Below are positions 5,126 to 8,280 of a DNA stretch of 8,280 bases, piece by piece. The DNA is from Spirochaetaceae bacterium. Its GTDB lineage: Bacteria; Spirochaetota; Spirochaetia; Treponematales; Treponemataceae. The notes below the pieces were generated by a model. The model did not search any database. It was given only the letters and a program-made list of their open reading frames with translations, and was not told where the DNA came from. The translations under genes and the position numbers were made by a program. The DNA lies in NCBI GenBank assembly GCA_031272345.1, contig JAISTZ010000140.1, positions 1 to 8,280 of the forward strand, in the 5' to 3' direction. Within the stretch, counting starts at the first letter, position 1. Every line of letters starts with the position of its first letter.

Positions 5126-6939
5126 AGGAGCTCCCGTATTTCCGTGTCCGACAGGGTTTCCCGCTCGAAGAGGGTGTTTGCCAGGTGTTCGAGTTTTTCC
5201 CTGTGGTCCCGAAGGATGGACAGGGCCCTGTCGCAGGCGCTTTTGAGGAGGGACACGATTGCCGCGTCGATGTTCCGGGCGGTTTCGTCGGAGAGGGTCT
5301 TCCGGCGCTCGATGTCCCGGCCCAGGAAGATGTGTTCCTCCTCCTGGCCGAAGCACACGGGCCCCAGGTCGGACATGCCCCACTCGCAGACCATCTTCCG
5401 GGCGATCTCCGTGGCCCGCTGGATGTCGTTTTGGGCCCCGGTGGTGGTGTCCCCGTAGACCACGGTTTCCGCGGCCCACCCCCCGTAGAGCACCGCGAGC
5501 TGGTCCAGGAACCAGGAGCGGGTGTGGGAGTAGGAGTCCTCCTCGGGGATGCTCACCGTGAGGCCCAGGGCCGCGCCCCTGGGGATGATCGTGACCTTGT
5601 GCAGGGGGGACACGTGTTGCAGGAAATAGTATTGCAGGGCGTGGCCGGCCTCGTGCACGGCGGTCATCTTCCGCTCCTTCTCCGGAATCACCAGGCTTTC
5701 CCTGGCGGCCCCCATGATTATCTTGTCCCTGGCTGCTTCCATGTCCGCCAGGGAGATGCGGCTCTCGTTCTTTGCCGCCGCGAACAGGGCGGCCTCGTTG
5801 GCCATGTTCGCCAGGTCCGCGCCGCTCATGCCGCTGGTGGACCGGGCCAGGGTGGCCAGGTTGACCTCCTCCGCCAGGGGCAGCTTTTTGGTGTGGACCA
5901 GGAGGATCGCCTCCCGCTCCCTGATGTCCGGGAGGGACACGTTCACCTGCCTGTCGAACCTGCCGGGCCTGAGGAGGGCCTTGTCCAGCACGTCGGGCCT
6001 GTTGGTGGCCGCCAGGATGATGACCCCGTCGGCGTTTTCAAACCCGTCCATCTCCACGAGCATCTGGTTCAGGGTCTGCTCCCGCTCGTCGTGGCCCCCC
6101 CCGAGGCCCGCGCCCCTGGTGCGCCCCACCGCGTCGATCTCGTCGATGAACACGATGGCTGGCTTGAGTTTCCGCGCCTGGCCGAAGAGGTCCCGCACCC
6201 GGCTGGCCCCCACCCCGACGAACATCTCCACGAAGTCCGACCCCGATGTGTGCAGGAAGGACACCCCCGCTTCCCCGGCGATCGCCCTGGCAAGGAGGGT
6301 CTTCCCCGTGCCGGGGCTCCCCACCAGGAGGATCCCCGTGGGGATTCGGGCCCCCAGGTCGAGGTATTTCTTGGGATTCTTGAGGAAGTCCACGATTTCC
6401 GCGAGCTCCTTCTTGGCCTCCTCCTGGCCCGCCACGTCCGCAAAGGTGACTTTTTCCTTTTCTTCCTTGAAAAGCCGGGCCCTGCTCCGCCCGAACTGGG
6501 CCCCCCGCATGTTCTGGGCGTTGTTCTGCCGCACCACGATGAACATGAACACGATCATCAGCGCCAGGGGGGCCAGGTCGAGAAGCCGGGCGGCGAGTCC
6601 CGCGGCGGTTTTTACCCCGAAGATCCGCACCCCCGATTCGGAGAGCCGGGACATGAGGGTTCCGTCATTGTAGGGAATCACCGTCTCAAAGTAGGAGCCC
6701 GTGGCGTTGTGCCTGTAGCGGATTTGACTTGAGTCGATGATGTATATCTCGGAGATATACCCGTCCCGCAGGGCGATGAGGAATTCGGAGTAGCTCACCA
6801 GGGGGTACTGCTTTGTCTTCTGGCCGAAGAAGAGGACCCCCGTAAGGAGGACGAGCATGGCCGCCGCGAACATCAGGCTGGGGGCCGTTCCGCTCTGATT
6901 CTCCCTGTTGATGGGCTTTTTTTCCTTCTTCTCGTTCAT
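5113..6939 (-). CDS. ftsH: FtsH, ATP-dependent membrane AAA+ zinc metalloprotease
   Basis: Hexameric inner-membrane protease that extracts and degrades membrane and short-lived cytoplasmic proteins. Numbered from ATG 6939 (608 residues; E. coli FtsH about 645): TM1 about 20-38, a periplasmic loop of about 80 residues, TM2 about 119-136, then the cytoplasmic AAA+ module with Walker A GSPGTGKT (207-214), pore loop MFVGVG (239-244), Walker B IVFIDEID (262-269) and the second region of homology with RPGRFDR (324-330). The protease domain has zinc ligands HEAGH (429-433) and Asp505 (in QNDIQRAT). All key residues are present; the C-terminal tail is short. Walker A has Ser where many FtsH proteins have Pro. 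The frame is open back to TTG 6984, but that stretch holds the promoter -10, so ATG 6939 is preferred although no Shine-Dalgarno precedes it. It is the first gene of an overlapping three-gene run. Confidence 0.97.
   Translation of the reverse strand: MNEKKEKKPINRENQSGTAPSLMFAAAMLVLLTGVLFFGQKTKQYPLVSYSEFLIALRDGYISEIYIIDSSQIRYRHNATGSYFETVIPYNDGTLMSRLSESGVRIFGVKTAAGLAARLLDLAPLALMIVFMFIVVRQNNAQNMRGAQFGRSRARLFKEEKEKVTFADVAGQEEAKKELAEIVDFLKNPKKYLDLGARIPTGILLVGSPGTGKTLLARAIAGEAGVSFLHTSGSDFVEMFVGVGASRVRDLFGQARKLKPAIVFIDEIDAVGRTRGAGLGGGHDEREQTLNQMLVEMDGFENADGVIILAATNRPDVLDKALLRPGRFDRQVNVSLPDIREREAILLVHTKKLPLAEEVNLATLARSTSGMSGADLANMANEAALFAAAKNESRISLADMEAARDKIIMGAARESLVIPEKERKMTAVHEAGHALQYYFLQHVSPLHKVTIIPRGAALGLTVSIPEEDSYSHTRSWFLDQLAVLYGGWAAETVVYGDTTTGAQNDIQRATEIARKMVCEWGMSDLGPVCFGQEEEHIFLGRDIERRKTLSDETARNIDAAIVSLLKSACDRALSILRDHREKLEHLANTLFERETLSDTEIRELLWQT
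5131..5135 (-). promoter_or_regulatory. Ribosome-binding site of the TPR/calcium-loop gene
   Basis: GGGAG on the minus strand, 5 bases before ATG 5125 and inside the end of ftsH. It selects ATG 5125 over the longer open frame and indicates coupled translation. Confidence 0.7.
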
Positions 6940-6948
6940 GGCGTCACT

Positions 6949-6977
6949 ATTATAGTAAAACCCCGGCTTTTTTTCCA
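6949..6977 (-). promoter_or_regulatory. Probable ftsH operon promoter with consensus -10
   Basis: On the minus strand a perfect TATAAT (6954-6949) has TGGAAA (6977-6972, 4 of 6 matches to TTGACA) 17 bases upstream. Only 9 bases separate the -10 from ATG 6939, so the expected transcription start falls about 0-3 bases before the start codon and the mRNA would be nearly leaderless. The site lies in the gap between the transporter stop (6999) and ftsH. Confidence 0.6.
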
Positions 6978-6998
6978 GAGTCAAGCTTTTTTGCTTCC

Positions 6999-8280
6999 CT
7001 AGCGGATTAACCCCCGTTCCCGCAGAAAGTCCCGGGCCACGTCCTCCGGGCTCTGCTTGAGCACGTCCACCTTGTAGTTCATGGCCCGCATGTCCCTGTC
7101 GCTTATGGCGCCCGCGAGGAGCTCAATCACCTGGCCCAGCTCCGGGTGTTTTTCTATCAGCTCCGGCTTCACCAGGGGGACCGCGTCGTAGGGGGGGAAG
7201 TAGCTCCGGTCGTCCTCCAGAATCACCAGGTTGAACTCGTCGATTATCCCGTCGGTGGAAAAGGCGGTGGTGACGTCGCTCTGGCGGTTGATGAGGGCCG
7301 TGTACCGGGGTGTGCCGTCCAGGGGAATCACCTGCTTGAACTGCATATCGTAGGCCGAAAGCAGGCCCTTGAGCCCGTCCGCCCGGTTGGTGAATTCGAT
7401 CGTGGGGGAGGCGGTGAGGAGGCTGCTCACCCTGGCCAGGTCGGACACCGTGGACAGGGAGTATTCCTCCGCCGTGTCGGGCCGCACCGCCAGGGCGTAG
7501 GTGTTGTTGAACCCGATGGGGGACAGCATGAGCGCCCCGTAGTCCTCGAGGATGCGCCTTTTGGTGAGGGCGTAGATTGCGCCGGAGTCCATCTGCTTGT
7601 CCTGCTTGAGGATATTGCTGTAGAGGGTGCCCGTGTATTCGATGTACAGGTCAACCTCCCGGTTCAAAAAGGCGCTCCAGACCACAAAGGTGCCCCCCAG
7701 GTTGAGTCTGCGGTCAACCCTGAGGCCGGTTTTTTCTTCAATCAGGTCGGCGTAGAGGTTGCCCAGGACGGCCTGCTCGGTATAGTCCACCGCGCCCACC
7801 ACGATGGTTTCGGCCTTTTGGGGCCGCGCGCTGAAGGCGAGGAGGGCGAAGAACACCGTGAGGGCGGCCAGGCTCGCCGCCAGGACGACCCGCTGCTTGA
7901 TGAGGAGCCGGCGTATCCGGGCCTTGCTCAGGCGTTTGATGTCCGGCCTGAGGGCGATGGGGGAGATTGCCCGCTCGATCTGGGAGGCGAAGAAGTCGAT
8001 CACCAGGGCGAGGGCGCAGGCGGAGGCCGCCCCGGCGAGGATCTGGGCGTTGTTCACCGTGCGGATGCCCGAGTACACCAGGTAGCCCAGGCCCCCGGCC
8101 CCGATGAAGGCCGCCAGGGTCACCAGGCCCACCGCGGTGACCGCGGAGATCCGCACCCCCGCCATAATCACCGGCAGGGCCAGGGGGATTTTGACCTTGA
8201 GGAGGGTCTGGAAGGGGGTCATCCCGTTGCCCCTGGCCGCCTCGATGAGGTCCCCGTCGATCGTGTCCAGGCCGGCGCAG
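6999..8280 (-). CDS. OpuB/OpuC-type quaternary amine ABC transporter, fused permease and substrate-binding protein (5' end outside window)
   Basis: Part of an osmoprotectant (glycine betaine/choline/proline betaine type) importer. The frame is open to the window edge, so the N-terminus is missing; 426 residues are visible. In visible numbering, 13-36 is the ABC permease EAA motif (EAARGNG...IPLALP) that contacts the ATPase, followed by membrane segments at about 36-60 and 78-98. A basic cytoplasmic linker (about 110-128) leads to a last membrane segment (130-150) that places the binding domain (157-426) outside. This domain has OpuAC-family signatures: VGAVDYTEQ, EYTGT (214-218), FTNRADGL and EDDRSYFPPY. 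Permease/binding-protein fusions are known in this family. The ATPase partner would be expected upstream, outside the window. Substrate choice cannot be read from sequence alone. Stop TAG 6999 is 59 bases before the ftsH ATG; no terminator is visible between them. Confidence 0.9.
   Translation of the reverse strand, partial: CAGLDTIDGDLIEAARGNGMTPFQTLLKVKIPLALPVIMAGVRISAVTAVGLVTLAAFIGAGGLGYLVYSGIRTVNNAQILAGAASACALALVIDFFASQIERAISPIALRPDIKRLSKARIRRLLIKQRVVLAASLAALTVFFALLAFSARPQKAETIVVGAVDYTEQAVLGNLYADLIEEKTGLRVDRRLNLGGTFVVWSAFLNREVDLYIEYTGTLYSNILKQDKQMDSGAIYALTKRRILEDYGALMLSPIGFNNTYALAVRPDTAEEYSLSTVSDLARVSSLLTASPTIEFTNRADGLKGLLSAYDMQFKQVIPLDGTPRYTALINRQSDVTTAFSTDGIIDEFNLVILEDDRSYFPPYDAVPLVKPELIEKHPELGQVIELLAGAISDRDMRAMNYKVDVLKQSPEDVARDFLRERGLIR

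Noticed and set aside
5126..5479. 118-residue N-terminal extension of the TPR/calcium-loop frame
   Set aside because: It is out of frame inside conserved ftsH coding sequence, is Gly/Arg/Pro/His-rich without structure, and a signal peptide with a good ribosome-binding site begins exactly at ATG 5125.
3923..6732. Two plus-strand open frames of more than 500 codons (3923-5458 and 5185-6732)
   Set aside because: They are antisense to well-supported genes, have Gly/Pro/Val/His-rich low-complexity translations with no family motifs, and are expected from high GC at third codon positions.
6979..6984. TTGACT as the -35 box for ftsH
   Set aside because: It is 24 bases from the TATAAT, too far for sigma70; TGGAAA at 6977-6972 has the correct 17-base spacing.
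6983..6996. AAGC-T6-GCTT hairpin after the transporter gene as a terminator
   Set aside because: Only 4 bp of stem, an all-T loop, and no U-tract after it on the transcribed (minus) strand.
1410..8280. Very frequent CCAGG/CCTGG and CCC runs on the plus strand, considered as a repeat or signal motif
   Set aside because: They follow the codon bias of the GC-rich minus-strand genes (Leu CTG, Ala GCC, Gly GGG) and show no regular spacing.
1..8280. CRISPR arrays, tRNA or rRNA genes, insertion sequences
   Set aside because: No regularly spaced repeats, cloverleaf sequences, rRNA-like stretches or transposase motifs were seen on either strand.

Overview
The window most likely comes from a spirochaete, probably of the Treponema lineage. 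This is an inference from protein style: lipoproteins with relaxed lipoboxes, a permease fused to its quaternary-amine binding protein, an HtrA-like lipoprotein, and a long homopolymeric C tract beside a lipoprotein gene. No rRNA, tRNA or other taxonomic marker is present, so genus and species stay open.

The window falls into two parts of different base composition. Positions 1 to about 1400 are clearly AT-richer (single hand-counted 60-base lines range from about 32 to 50% GC). Positions 1400-8280 are GC-rich (hand-counted lines about 60-77% GC). The AT-richer part starts with a T7/C18 tract, followed by a plus-strand lipoprotein gene (55-849). Convergent to it, on the minus strand, is a decayed type II toxin-antitoxin locus. 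Its VapB-like antitoxin (1100-1330) is intact, with a good Shine-Dalgarno and an excellent sigma70-type promoter. The PIN-domain toxin next to it (858-1110) has lost its middle through an internal deletion with a frameshift.

The GC-rich part is entirely minus-strand. In transcription order it holds: the 3' portion of a fused permease/substrate-binding protein of an OpuB/OpuC-type glycine betaine/choline ABC transporter (cut by the window end); a 60-bp gap with a consensus -10 box; ftsH, the membrane AAA+ zinc protease; a 679-residue exported protein with TPR-like helices and five DxDxDG calcium-type loops; and an S1C (HtrA/DegP-like) serine protease lipoprotein with one clear and one degenerate PDZ domain. 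The last three genes overlap end to start (13 bp and 8 bp) and probably form one translationally coupled operon.

The main biological idea is that this operon links a cytoplasmic-facing membrane protease (FtsH), a periplasmic or surface TPR/calcium-loop protein and an envelope HtrA-like protease, so it may act as one envelope quality-control unit. Other points of interest are possible phase variation at the C18 tract, the orphan antitoxin with a deleted toxin, and a probable leaderless ftsH mRNA.
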